From an uncultured Clostridia bacterium (lineage in GTDB: Bacteria; Bacillota; Clostridia; Christensenellales; Aristaeellaceae), in assembly GCA_937886445.1 (NCBI GenBank), contig CALGBY010000062.1, positions 6,745 to 70,744 on the forward strand: 64,000 nt of DNA, in the 5' to 3' direction. The position numbers were made by a program, and so were the translations under genes. Shown here piece by piece: positions 1-8,442 of the stretch (position 1 is the stretch's first letter; each line of letters starts with the position of its first letter). The notes under the pieces were generated by a model, which worked only from the letters and a program-made list of their open reading frames with translations, did not search any database and was not told the DNA's origin.

Positions 1-341
1 TCGATGTTTGTTTCATAAACCACATCATTCATTGTGGCAAGCCCGGCCAGATAATGCGTCATACCGTTCATATGGTCTGAAGAACATTTGATGCCGTACT
101 TGGCTACCAGCTGGCTTCTTCTGAGGTCGCAGTCCACCAGTACAACAGTGTGGCCCAGCTTTGCGAGCGTACGCATGGCATTCATGGACAGCATGGATTT
201 TCCCTCATGCTGCTGACAGCTGGTGATCATGATCCTGCGCTTTTCAGAGCCGAGAAAGGTAAGATTCGTACAAAGTGTATTGATCGCTTCCTGAGCGGCA
301 TAATCAAGCTCCTTAAAATGGGTAAACTCTACCTTTGCCAT
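1..341 (-). CDS. CpsD/CapB-type tyrosine kinase (BY-kinase), 3' end outside window
   Basis: Partial gene; about 113 N-terminal residues are visible and the rest runs off the left edge. The protein has a P-loop variant (TSCQHEGKS) near residue 40 followed by the Walker A' motif VVLVDCDLRRS, the arrangement of bacterial tyrosine autokinases that control exopolysaccharide export. The usual Gly before the Walker Glu is His here (HEGKS instead of GEGKS). The ATG lies one base after the stop of the Wzz-like gene, with a GGGAGG site in front, so the two are translationally linked. In this family the Wzz-like membrane protein activates the cytoplasmic kinase. The family call is firm; the exact polysaccharide is unknown. 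Confidence 0.85.
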   Translation of the reverse strand, partial: MAKVEFTHFKELDYAAQEAINTLCTNLTFLGSEKRRIMITSCQQHEGKSMLSMNAMRTLAKLGHTVVLVDCDLRRSQLVAKYGIKCSSDHMNGMTHYLAGLATMNDVVYETNI

Positions 342-342
342 A

Positions 343-1299
343 TCACTTCTTACCTCCCGCGTTTTCCTTGTGATGTCTGCCGGAACCCGATTTCTTTATT
401 TTCCTTCCGGATGTGGTCACATTATCCTTGAGCACAGGCACAACGGCCAGCGTTGCCATACCGGAATATCTCCTGATATCATCCGTGGTTTTAACCTTGG
501 TATCCATTACATACTGAAGAAGGATGATGATAACGGATACAATAAATCCGGCAACAGCGCCGAGAAACACATTTCTTGTCTTGTTCGGCGAGATCTTGCT
601 TCCCTTTACCGCTTCCGAAATGATGCTGGGAGATACCTTGTTCATCCTGCTGCTGGTCTTGTCCTTTTGATTGGCGCCGGCGTCCACGACATCCTCACGG
701 ATAAAGTGAGATACGACCTCGGCCGCCTTGTTCGCGACATCTCTGGTCATCTCCGGGTCTCCGCCCTCAGCGGTAACATAAATGAAACGGGTATTGGAGG
801 GATTGCTCACACTCAGCATACCCCTGATCGTGGACGCGGTGATGTTGGGATATATCGCTTTCAGACCTTCGATCGCGTATTCATATCCCGTTACGATCTT
901 TTCGCCGGTGACCTCGTCTCTTTCGGTGATCTCATTATCTATGACACCGTTGACGATCCTTTCACGCACCTCATGGATCTCAAAAAGCCTCAAATAATCC
1001 TTGGTAAGGCTTGATCCGGTATTCAGTTCGGAAAGGTTCACAACGGAGCTGGTATTGTTACGCACATACAGAATGTTCTGAGAACGGTATACAGGTTTCG
1101 CGAAGAAGGAGCTGTATACCATCATCGCTACCGCCGCGACCAAAGTGATCGCAATGATGATCCATTTTTTGTCATACAGGCGATAGATCAGCTCCAGCAA
1201 ATCGATACTGCCGGTAGTATCCGCGACCACAGTCCGGTTTGCATTCTGCTGTCTGTTAACACCCGTGTTCTTTTTCTCCTGGGCAGGCTGGTTATTCAT
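343..1299 (-). CDS. Wzz-family chain-length regulator / capsular polysaccharide co-polymerase
   Basis: A 318-residue membrane protein with the Wzz architecture: a cytoplasmic N-terminus, a transmembrane segment near residues 46-62, an extracellular region, and a second transmembrane segment near 244-265 followed by a short basic cytoplasmic tail that would contact the CpsD-like kinase. It probably sets polymer length or activates the kinase. The ATG at 1299 is preceded by AGGAGG nine bases upstream; a TTG one codon earlier is a less likely start. It is followed after one base by the kinase gene. The segment between this gene and the GH5 gene (1300-1517) is A+T rich with several weak -10-like boxes but no convincing promoter or terminator. 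Confidence 0.85.
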   Translation of the reverse strand: MNNQPAQEKKNTGVNRQQNANRTVVADTTGSIDLLELIYRLYDKKWIIIAITLVAAVAMMVYSSFFAKPVYRSQNILYVRNNTSSVVNLSELNTGSSLTKDYLRLFEIHEVRERIVNGVIDNEITERDEVTGEKIVTGYEYAIEGLKAIYPNITASTIRGMLSVSNPSNTRFIYVTAEGGDPEMTRDVANKAAEVVSHFIREDVVDAGANQKDKTSSRMNKVSPSIISEAVKGSKISPNKTRNVFLGAVAGFIVSVIIILLQYVMDTKVKTTDDIRRYSGMATLAVVPVLKDNVTTSGRKIKKSGSGRHHKENAGGKK

Positions 1300-1517
1300 C
1301 AACAGGTTCCTCCTCTGTTAGGATACATTGCAATAGTAACCAAAGCGATTTTATCGCATTTTTATATTTTACATTATTTTCCGATAAAATGCCATAATTT
1401 TTTCATCTTTTAATAAATTCGTAATATTTTCGATCGGCATAAACAAAGCAGAAAAACGACGGAGCCGGGCACGAAAAACGTATCCTTTCTTCCGGAATAT
1501 CCGTTTATCCTGCGGGA

Positions 1518-2528
1518 TCATTCAAGCATATCGGAAAGCGATCTGTCAAGGATGCCGAAATCCAGCTTTTTGTAGTTCCATACCGCGTGCCCGATCCCGT
1601 AATGCCGGAATGCCTTATGGATGGCGCTGTGCCATTTTCTGCATTCAGCCTTATCCGCAAGATCGATCACTCCGTATTCACCGCAATACAGGGAGGTTCC
1701 GTTATCCTCCGCTTTCTTCACCGCTTCTTCAAAAAGGCCGATGAAATAATCCTCATTGATCGCTCTTTCCGCGTTTTCTTCCCTTGTTCCGGAGAGCGGC
1801 ACGCCGAGGATCTTCTTTGTGCGTTCACTCATTTCTCCTTCCGTGCAGTCAAAGGCACAGCGGAAGTCTCCCGGCATCACCCTGATCCACGAAGCGCCCT
1901 GATGGGTGAACACAAGCGGCTCATAGCAATGAAAATTATACACGACATGTTCATCATACGGCTTATCGAGATACTTGACCGTTCCGGCATGGTTATTATA
2001 GTATCCGCCTACAAGTACGGTGCAAATGCATCCTGTCCGGCGTATACGCTTTATGCATTCCGCACTGACACGGTTCCAGATCATACCGTATTCCGGTTCG
2101 GTCACCTCATTCAGCAGTTCAAAAGCGAGCATGTCACTGTTCTTCCCGAACCGGGAGGCAAACTGCTCCCACAGGCGGAAAAAGCGTTCCTGGCAGGCAT
2201 TGCTATAGAATAATCCGGTTTCTTTTTCGCCTTCATCGAAGGAAAACCCGTATGTTTTATGAAGGTCGAGTATCATGTTCAGATGATATTTTCTGCACCA
2301 CCCGATACATTTTTCAATATATGCAAAGCCTTCTTCTTTATATGCTCCGTCCGCTGTTTCAACAAGATCATAGTCGACAGGAACGCGTACATGATCCACA
2401 TTCCAGCTGCTGATCACGCTGATATCTTCCTCTGTGATAAATGTTCTGTAGTGTTCATCGGTATGTATGCACTGGCTGAGCCAGCCGCCGAGATTGACAC
2501 CCTTTTCAAACCCCTGCCATTTGATCAT
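1518..2528 (-). CDS. Glycoside hydrolase family 5 enzyme, intracellular
   Basis: A 336-residue protein with a single GH5 barrel and no signal peptide. The N-terminal KGVNLGGWLS motif and the HVRVP strand are typical of GH5 glucanases/beta-glucosidases. The expected acid/base is Glu141 in FELLNEV and the nucleophile is Glu284 in YCGEYGV; His200 lies in the substrate-site strand YNFHCYEP. Lack of export suggests it acts on imported oligosaccharides, fitting the GH94 phosphorylase 2.2 kb away. Substrate (beta-1,4 versus beta-1,3 glucan or another glycan) cannot be read from the sequence. The ATG has GAAGGAGAG upstream and a good sigma-A promoter lies 40-70 bp in front. Confidence 0.85.
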   Translation of the reverse strand: MIKWQGFEKGVNLGGWLSQCIHTDEHYRTFITEEDISVISSWNVDHVRVPVDYDLVETADGAYKEEGFAYIEKCIGWCRKYHLNMILDLHKTYGFSFDEGEKETGLFYSNACQERFFRLWEQFASRFGKNSDMLAFELLNEVTEPEYGMIWNRVSAECIKRIRRTGCICTVLVGGYYNNHAGTVKYLDKPYDEHVVYNFHCYEPLVFTHQGASWIRVMPGDFRCAFDCTEGEMSERTKKILGVPLSGTREENAERAINEDYFIGLFEEAVKKAEDNGTSLYCGEYGVIDLADKAECRKWHSAIHKAFRHYGIGHAVWNYKKLDFGILDRSLSDMLE

Positions 2529-2566
2529 AGCGTGTTCTCTCCTTCTCGCAGAAATCTACATGATAA

Positions 2567-2595
2567 AGTATATCCGAAAAACAGGGAATTATCAA
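2567..2595 (-). promoter_or_regulatory. Predicted sigma-A promoter of the GH5 gene
   Basis: On the minus strand TTGATA (2595-2590) and TATACT (2572-2567) are separated by exactly 17 bases, 39 bases upstream of the GH5 start codon. Confidence 0.65.
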
Positions 2596-2632
2596 CGGTT
2601 ATCGGCATATTTAATATTTTTCCTTATTTGCA

Positions 2633-2661
2633 TTGCTTATTCACATATTCTGATATATAAT
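2633..2661 (+). promoter_or_regulatory. Predicted sigma-A promoter of the ABC exporter gene
   Basis: TTGCTT and a perfect TATAAT with a 17-base spacer, 35 bases before the ABC exporter start. The -35 box is weak. It diverges from the GH5 promoter. Confidence 0.5.
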
Positions 2662-2695
2662 TCTTTTAAATTTTTCAGGAAAGCTGGTGTAACTT

Positions 2696-4558
2696 ATGCC
2701 TGGTATGGGAATGGGCGGCGGCCGCGGGCCCCGCGGTTTTCTAACAGATGAAGAAAAGCAGAATATGCCGAAGGTAGACAAGAAACTGCTGATCAGGATC
2801 TTCTCCTATCTGAAGCCTTATCTTCTGCAGTTTTTGTTTGTATTTATCGCGATCATTCTGGCGGCCGTAGTCGGTCTTCTCCCGTCTATGATCACTAAGG
2901 AGATCGTAGACAACGCGCTCACCAATAAAAACTGGGTATTGCTGATCCAGTTGCTGCTTGCCTCTCTCGGAACACTTTTCATATCAAATATCATCGGCGT
3001 ACTTGAAAGCTATATCAACGCCTGGATCAGTCAGCATATCATATTCGATATGAAAAACCAGATGTATGACCACCTCCAGCACATGCCTCATTCTTTCTTT
3101 ACCACCGAAAAGCAGGGCGATATCATCACGCGTATGAATACGGATATCAGCGGTGTATCCTCTGTCATCTCCGGCACCCTCTCCTCCATTGTAAGCAATA
3201 TTGCTACCGTGATCACCACGCTCGTCGCTCTTCTCACGATGAGTTGGCAGCTTGCGCTTGTCGGCATTATCATCATCCCCCTGCTTATTCTGCCCACAAA
3301 ATCCGTCGGCAAAACACGCTGGAAGCTTCTCACGGAAAGCCAGGCAAAGCACGATGAGATGAACCAGATGGTAAATGAAACGCTTTCTGTATCCGGTTCC
3401 GTTCTTGTGAAGCTGTTCACAAGAGAAAAAAAGGAATACGACCGCTTTGTGAATGTCAACACTGAAGTGACAAAGCTGGCAATGAAGGAACAGAGAAGCG
3501 GTAAATGGTTCTTTGTGGTAATGGGTATTTTCACAAATATCGGTCCTCTTCTGATCTATCTTGCCGGCGGTTATGTGATGATCAAGCTTGAAGACCCCGC
3601 TATCACGATCGGTGTGATCACAGCAACCATTTCACTTATCAACCGTCTTTACCGCCCCGTGGAATCCCTCCTCAACATTTCTGTGGATTTCACGCGTTCC
3701 CTTGCGCTTTTCACCAGGATCTTCGAATACTTCGATAAAGACATCACGATCACTTCAAAACCCGATGCTGTAAAGCCCGAGCTGAAAAACAAGGATATCC
3801 GTTATGAACATGTGGCTTTTTCCTATGAGGAGGAGCATCCCCTTCTTACGGATATCGACTTTACCGTACCCGGCGGAAAGATGTACGCGATCGTCGGCCC
3901 CAGCGGAAGCGGCAAATCCACCGTTGTCAACCTGATCCCCCGCCTGTATGATGTATGCGGCGGCAGAGTAACGATCAACGGGACCGATGTCAGGGATATC
4001 GATCTTACATATCTTAGAGAAAATATCGGTGTCGTTACACAGGATACCTACCTTTTCAATGGCACGATACGCGAAAACCTGCTTTATGCCAAAGAGGACG
4101 CCACGCAGGAAGAGATCGAAAACGCCTGCCGCATCGCGAGCATACATGATTTCATCATCAATCAACCTGACGGATACGATACCTTTGTCGGCAACAGAGG
4201 TCTGAAGCTTTCGGGTGGTGAAAAACAGCGCATCTCCATCGCGCGTGTGATCCTCAAGAATCCCAATATTCTTATCCTTGACGAAGCGACCTCCGCGCTT
4301 GACTCCATCTCTGAAAACGCCATTCAGGACGCGCTGGAAAGGCTGATGGAAAACCGCACCAGCATCGTGATCGCTCACCGCCTTTCAACGATCCTCAAGG
4401 CGGACAGCATCCTTGTCGTAAAGGACGGCGTGATCGCCGAAAAGGGTGATCACGAGACATTGCTCGCGAAAAACGGCATTTACAGAGATCTTTACGAAAC
4501 GCAATTCAGAAAAGTACTGGAATACGAGGCTGAAAAAGAACAGAACAGCGCAAAGTGA
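2696..4558 (+). CDS. ABC exporter half-transporter (membrane domain fused to ATPase)
   Basis: A 620-residue type IV ABC exporter of the MsbA/BmrA class: a membrane domain in about residues 30-330 and a nucleotide-binding domain in about 365-605. Visible motifs are Walker A GPSGSGKST at 401-409, Q-loop Gln449, signature LSGGE at 505-509, Walker B ILILDE at 525-530 and His561 of the H-loop, so the ATPase should be active. It would work as a homodimer, since no partner half-transporter is adjacent. The N-terminus is unusual: a Gly/Met/Arg-rich stretch (GMGMGGGRGPRG) before the first helix. Substrate is unknown (lipid, drug or peptide). It is monocistronic with its own promoter and terminator. 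Confidence 0.9.
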   Translation: MPGMGMGGGRGPRGFLTDEEKQNMPKVDKKLLIRIFSYLKPYLLQFLFVFIAIILAAVVGLLPSMITKEIVDNALTNKNWVLLIQLLLASLGTLFISNIIGVLESYINAWISQHIIFDMKNQMYDHLQHMPHSFFTTEKQGDIITRMNTDISGVSSVISGTLSSIVSNIATVITTLVALLTMSWQLALVGIIIIPLLILPTKSVGKTRWKLLTESQAKHDEMNQMVNETLSVSGSVLVKLFTREKKEYDRFVNVNTEVTKLAMKEQRSGKWFFVVMGIFTNIGPLLIYLAGGYVMIKLEDPAITIGVITATISLINRLYRPVESLLNISVDFTRSLALFTRIFEYFDKDITITSKPDAVKPELKNKDIRYEHVAFSYEEEHPLLTDIDFTVPGGKMYAIVGPSGSGKSTVVNLIPRLYDVCGGRVTINGTDVRDIDLTYLRENIGVVTQDTYLFNGTIRENLLYAKEDATQEEIENACRIASIHDFIINQPDGYDTFVGNRGLKLSGGEKQRISIARVILKNPNILILDEATSALDSISENAIQDALERLMENRTSIVIAHRLSTILKADSILVVKDGVIAEKGDHETLLAKNGIYRDLYETQFRKVLEYEAEKEQNSAK

Positions 4559-4587
4559 TTTCAGCATTTCCGATCAGCTTTATCGTG

Positions 4588-4623
4588 TACCGGTTCCCGC
4601 GTTGACGGGGACCGGTATTTTTG
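4588..4623 (+). terminator. Rho-independent terminator after the ABC exporter
   Basis: Inverted repeat TACCGGTTCCC / GGGGACCGGTA with an 8-base loop and one wobble pair, followed by a run of T residues. Confidence 0.75.
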
Positions 4624-4693
4624 TTACCGCCTTATTTATATAATGCCTCATAAAATGTACTATAGGATTTTCGTTTTATGCAATCAGTCACGC

Positions 4694-4722
4694 TTGAAAA
4701 AGCTATGTCCGTATGATATGAT
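4694..4722 (+). promoter_or_regulatory. Predicted sigma-A promoter of the GH94 gene
   Basis: TTGAAA, 17-base spacer, TATGAT, with TG one base before the -10 box (extended -10). It lies 53 bases before the start codon. Confidence 0.65.
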
Positions 4723-4775
4723 ATTCACAGCTGTTCAGAAAGCACTACAGCTATATTTCTGTTCGGAGGTTGACA

Positions 4776-7160
4776 ATGCAGTACGGATATTTTGACGGAA
4801 AAGCGCGTGAATATGTGATCTGCGACCCGCGTACGCCGATGCCCTGGGCCAACTATCTCGGCTCCCCCGCGTACGGTGCCATCATCACGCAGAACGCCGG
4901 CGGTTACAGCTTTGTAAAGAGCGGTGCAGCCGGAAGGATCCTTCGCTATACCTTCAATCAGTTTGATGAACCCGGACGCTATATCTATATCAGAGATGAA
5001 TCGGACGGTGATTTCTGGTCCGCCTCCTGGCGTCCTGTTGAAAAGGATCTGGATGCTTTCAAAACAATATGCCGTCACGGCACGTCCTACACCGAGATCG
5101 AAAGCGTTTACCGCGGGATAGAAACAAAGGCGCTTTATTATGTACCTATGAACGCGGAGCATGAGGTATGGCGTCTGAAGATCAAAAACGCTTCCGACAC
5201 TGAGCGTACGCTGGGGGTGTTCGGTTACTGTGAATTCACCAACGAATCCTTCTACACACAGGATCTTGTCAACCTGCAGTACACCCAGTTCATCACCCGC
5301 ACGGAATTCATAAACGATCATATCCTTCAGCATATCAATGAAAACTGCCATGTAAATGAAAACGGTGAAAACGGCAGTGAACGCTTCTTCGGGCTTGTCG
5401 GCGCGAAAGTCGCGAGCTATACCGGCCGCAGAGAGCGTTTTCTCGGGGTACACCGTTTCAGCGATCCTCAGGCGGTCCTTGACGGAAAATGTGATAACAC
5501 CTGCAACTTCAACGGAAACGGCTGCGGCGGGCTGCACACCGTCATAACGCTCGCTCCCGGTGAAGAAAAGACTGTTGCCTTCATCCTCGGTCAGAAAACA
5601 GAAAGTCAGGCCCGCGCGCTGCTTGACCGTTACGCGGATACGGAAAAGGTTACCGCAAATGAATTGCAGAGCCTGCGCTCCTACTGGCACGGGGAGCTGG
5701 ATCATTTCATCGTGAAAACGCCGGATGACCGTTTCAACGAAATGGTCAATACCTGGAACGCTTTCCAGTGCTTCACGACCTTTGTCTGGAGCCGTGCCGC
5801 TTCTCTGTTCTATTGCGGAGAAAGAAACGGCTACGGTTACCGTGATACCGTTCAGGATATTCAGGGTATCATCCATTTGGATCCCGCAATGGCAAAAGAG
5901 CGCATCACCTTCATGCTCTCCGCGCAGGTCCATCACGGCGGCGGGCTTCCGCTGGTAAAGTTTACTCATAATGCCGGTCACGAAAACACGCCTGAGGATG
6001 ATTCCTATGTAAAGGAAACCGGTCATCCGCATTACCGCGCCGATGACGCCATGTGGCTCTTCCCCACCGTGTACAAATATATTTCCGAAACCGGCGATAC
6101 CGCATATCTGGATGAAGTGATCCCGTTTGCCGATAAGGATGAGGGCACTGTGCGCGAGCATCTGCGCCGCGCCATCGGCTTTACGCTTGATCACCTCGGC
6201 ACGCACGGTATGCCCGCCGGTCTGCATGCGGACTGGAATGACTGCCTGCGTCTCGGCGCACAGGGAGAAAGCTGCTTTGTGGCGATGCAGTTCTATTACG
6301 CGCTGAAAATCATGTCTGAATTCTGCGAGGAAAATGAAAAGCAGCATTATCTTGACCTCGCGATGGATCAGCTTGAAAAGATCAATGCCTTCTTCTGGGA
6401 GGATGACAGGTTCATGCGCGGATATTCCGAAGCCGGACAGATCATCGGCAGCAAAAAGGATCCGGAAGCCAGCATGTGGCTCAATCCGCAAAGCTGGGCT
6501 GTGATCAGCGGTGCCGCAACAAAGGAACAGAGTAAAAAGATCCTTAATACCGTGGAGGAGCAGCTGAATACCCCGAACGGTCTTGAACTGATGACTCCCT
6601 GCTACCGCAAGCACGCGTTTGACGGTGCCGCCATGATCCTGTTCAATGCCAATACAAAGGAAAACGGCGGTATCTTCTGTCAGGCTCAGGGCTGGATCAT
6701 TCTTGCCGAAGCATTGATGGGACACGGAGACCGCGCGTTCAGATACTTTGCCGAATCCTGTCCTGCCTCTTACAATGACCGTGCTGAGATCCGCGAATCC
6801 GAGCCCTATGTACATACGCAGTTCATTGAAGGCCGCAGTACGCCTCAGCCCGGACGCGCTCATGTTCACTGGCTTACCGGTACCGCCAGCACAGTGATGG
6901 TTGGCTGTGTTGAGGGAATTCTGGGGATGCGTCCCACTCCCGCCGGTCTGCGCATTTCACCGGCGATCCCTTCCGCATGGGATGGATTCACAATTGACAA
7001 GACCTTCCGCGGTGCACGGCTTCATATTTCGGTAGACAACAGCGCCCACAGCGAAGGCGGCACCCGGTATATCGAGCTGAACGGCCGCCGTATCGACGGA
7101 GACTTCATTGATGCCTCCGCACTGATCGCCGGTGACAATACAGTAAATGTAGTCATGTGA
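4776..7160 (+). CDS. GH94 glycoside phosphorylase (cellobiose/chitobiose phosphorylase family)
   Basis: A 794-residue cytoplasmic enzyme that would split a beta-linked disaccharide with phosphate to give a sugar 1-phosphate. It is collinear with GH94 enzymes: an N-terminal beta-sandwich opening with YGYFDGKAREYVI, then the (alpha/alpha)6 barrel with HADWNDC at residues 484-490, the motif that holds the general acid, and a C-terminal sandwich containing the WLTGTAS motif. The WSRAAS stretch and the overall match recall N,N'-diacetylchitobiose phosphorylase as much as cellobiose phosphorylase, so the specificity is left open. The ATG at 4776 has GGAGG six bases upstream; the in-frame TTG at 4770 touches that site and cannot be the start. 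Confidence 0.88.
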   Translation: MQYGYFDGKAREYVICDPRTPMPWANYLGSPAYGAIITQNAGGYSFVKSGAAGRILRYTFNQFDEPGRYIYIRDESDGDFWSASWRPVEKDLDAFKTICRHGTSYTEIESVYRGIETKALYYVPMNAEHEVWRLKIKNASDTERTLGVFGYCEFTNESFYTQDLVNLQYTQFITRTEFINDHILQHINENCHVNENGENGSERFFGLVGAKVASYTGRRERFLGVHRFSDPQAVLDGKCDNTCNFNGNGCGGLHTVITLAPGEEKTVAFILGQKTESQARALLDRYADTEKVTANELQSLRSYWHGELDHFIVKTPDDRFNEMVNTWNAFQCFTTFVWSRAASLFYCGERNGYGYRDTVQDIQGIIHLDPAMAKERITFMLSAQVHHGGGLPLVKFTHNAGHENTPEDDSYVKETGHPHYRADDAMWLFPTVYKYISETGDTAYLDEVIPFADKDEGTVREHLRRAIGFTLDHLGTHGMPAGLHADWNDCLRLGAQGESCFVAMQFYYALKIMSEFCEENEKQHYLDLAMDQLEKINAFFWEDDRFMRGYSEAGQIIGSKKDPEASMWLNPQSWAVISGAATKEQSKKILNTVEEQLNTPNGLELMTPCYRKHAFDGAAMILFNANTKENGGIFCQAQGWIILAEALMGHGDRAFRYFAESCPASYNDRAEIRESEPYVHTQFIEGRSTPQPGRAHVHWLTGTASTVMVGCVEGILGMRPTPAGLRISPAIPSAWDGFTIDKTFRGARLHISVDNSAHSEGGTRYIELNGRRIDGDFIDASALIAGDNTVNVVM

Positions 7161-7205
7161 CCGGTCTCTTCCGGAAGGCGTATCGCTGAAATATCATAGA
7201 ATTCA

Positions 7206-7250
7206 AAACAGACTCCTGATCGGGCGAATACCCTGTTCGGGAGTCTGTTT
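7206..7250. terminator. Bidirectional terminator between GH94 and the CapA-like gene
   Basis: Arms AAACAGACTCC / GGAGTCTGTTT extended inward by a GGG/CCC pairing. It lies between two convergent genes; the minus-strand copy ends in TTTTG and the plus-strand copy in TTTATT. Confidence 0.75.
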
Positions 7251-7274
7251 ATTATGTATCAGGGGTTATGATGA

Positions 7275-8441
7275 TCATCTTCTTGCTGCCGGGCTGTTTT
7301 CCAGCAGATCGATCATTTCCTGTATCTTTTCACTTAATGCGGTATTATTCGCCGGCTCTGTTTCCGATACATGTATCTCATACCCGTTCTCAGCATCCGA
7401 GTATACAGGAGTATACTCTATACCGGCATATCTGATGCTCTGCCTGTGATACTCAATGTTCAGGTGCAGCAGATACGACACGGCAATGCTGTTTTCTTTT
7501 TCCGGCAGCAGCATCCCGGCGGAATACACGGCCAGAGCGCGTCTTGTCTGCATGCTTGCGGCATCCGTTACATCCACCCATTCCGGGGCGGTCAGACATC
7601 CTTCCTTTTCGCAAATGACAAGATCCGCCCCCAACGCGCACAGGCTCATGACCAGCTTCTTTTGCTGTTCGGTCACTGCCGTTGTCCCGTCCGGGTCCAG
7701 AAATACCGTTACCGCAACAAACGCAACACCGTTGTTTCTCGCGTTTCGAATGCTTTCAGCTATTCCGGCGGTATGCTGCTCCCTTTCTGTTCCCTCCGTC
7801 TGTTTTCCGGTCAATGTTTCCTCGCTGCACGAAATAAACAGTGATGATACGCCGTTCAGTACGACCGTTTCTGTTTTCACGGCATTTTCACCGGTTGCTT
7901 TTTCGCAAACGCGCAGTCCGTTCTGCGTCAGCAGCGCTTCTGTCGCGGCGCCGGCTCCCTGTTCATCAGGACAAACGGCAACGATATCGATCCCCGTCTG
8001 CTTAAGCACACCGGGTAAATAATCGGGCATTTTCGAATCGGATAAAAGCAGATTTTCATCCGCGTACAGTTCTGTAGCGATCGGGGCAAATACTCTTTCG
8101 GCATCATCGCTGTTCATGTTGCTGAGAATACTTGAATATGGGATCTTGCCGCACAGCGTCAGGGTAAATGTTCCGTCAGGCTTCGTATCCGCAGCACCGA
8201 TCGCCGGAAGAGGAGTCACCATCTCGTAGGAGATCTTCAGACGCGGTGTCTCAGCAGCGGTTGTCGGTACCGCCGTCTTCTCTGCGCCGACAGCATGACC
8301 TATCTCCCCGTTCTCAATGCCTGTCACGGTAAGTATCACCGCAAAAAGTAATACTACAACTGCCAGTGCGGAAACAGCGATCACTGTTCCGGCAGAAAAC
8401 GATCTGACACGGTCCAGCAAGAACAGAAGCTTCTTTTTCAT
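7275..8441 (-). CDS. CapA-like protein with degenerate metal sites, membrane anchored
   Basis: A 388-residue protein with an N-terminal transmembrane anchor (about residues 18-40) and a predicted external domain. The domain follows the CapA/PgsA layout: a GADLVI strand, a YS-G-(N) segment (YSAGML) and a closing beta strand are recognisable. The residues that would bind metal are absent: the family's NNHxxDxG, HWGxEY and HPH motifs are replaced by CPDEQGAG, FLDPDG and EKEG. This is seen by eye against the remembered family motifs, so it is a fold inference. It likely has a binding or structural role. It follows hom after one base, so it is in the ECF-coaX-hom operon. Confidence 0.5.
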   Translation of the reverse strand: MKKKLLFLLDRVRSFSAGTVIAVSALAVVVLLFAVILTVTGIENGEIGHAVGAEKTAVPTTAAETPRLKISYEMVTPLPAIGAADTKPDGTFTLTLCGKIPYSSILSNMNSDDAERVFAPIATELYADENLLLSDSKMPDYLPGVLKQTGIDIVAVCPDEQGAGAATEALLTQNGLRVCEKATGENAVKTETVVLNGVSSLFISCSEETLTGKQTEGTEREQHTAGIAESIRNARNNGVAFVAVTVFLDPDGTTAVTEQQKKLVMSLCALGADLVICEKEGCLTAPEWVDVTDAASMQTRRALAVYSAGMLLPEKENSIAVSYLLHLNIEYHRQSIRYAGIEYTPVYSDAENGYEIHVSETEPANNTALSEKIQEMIDLLENSPAARR

Positions 8442-8442
8442 A

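Noticed and set aside
4725..6869. Long minus-strand frame (about 714 codons) across the GH94 gene
   Set aside because: It is antisense to a clear GH94 enzyme, has no family features or binding site, and arises from the codon bias of the real gene.
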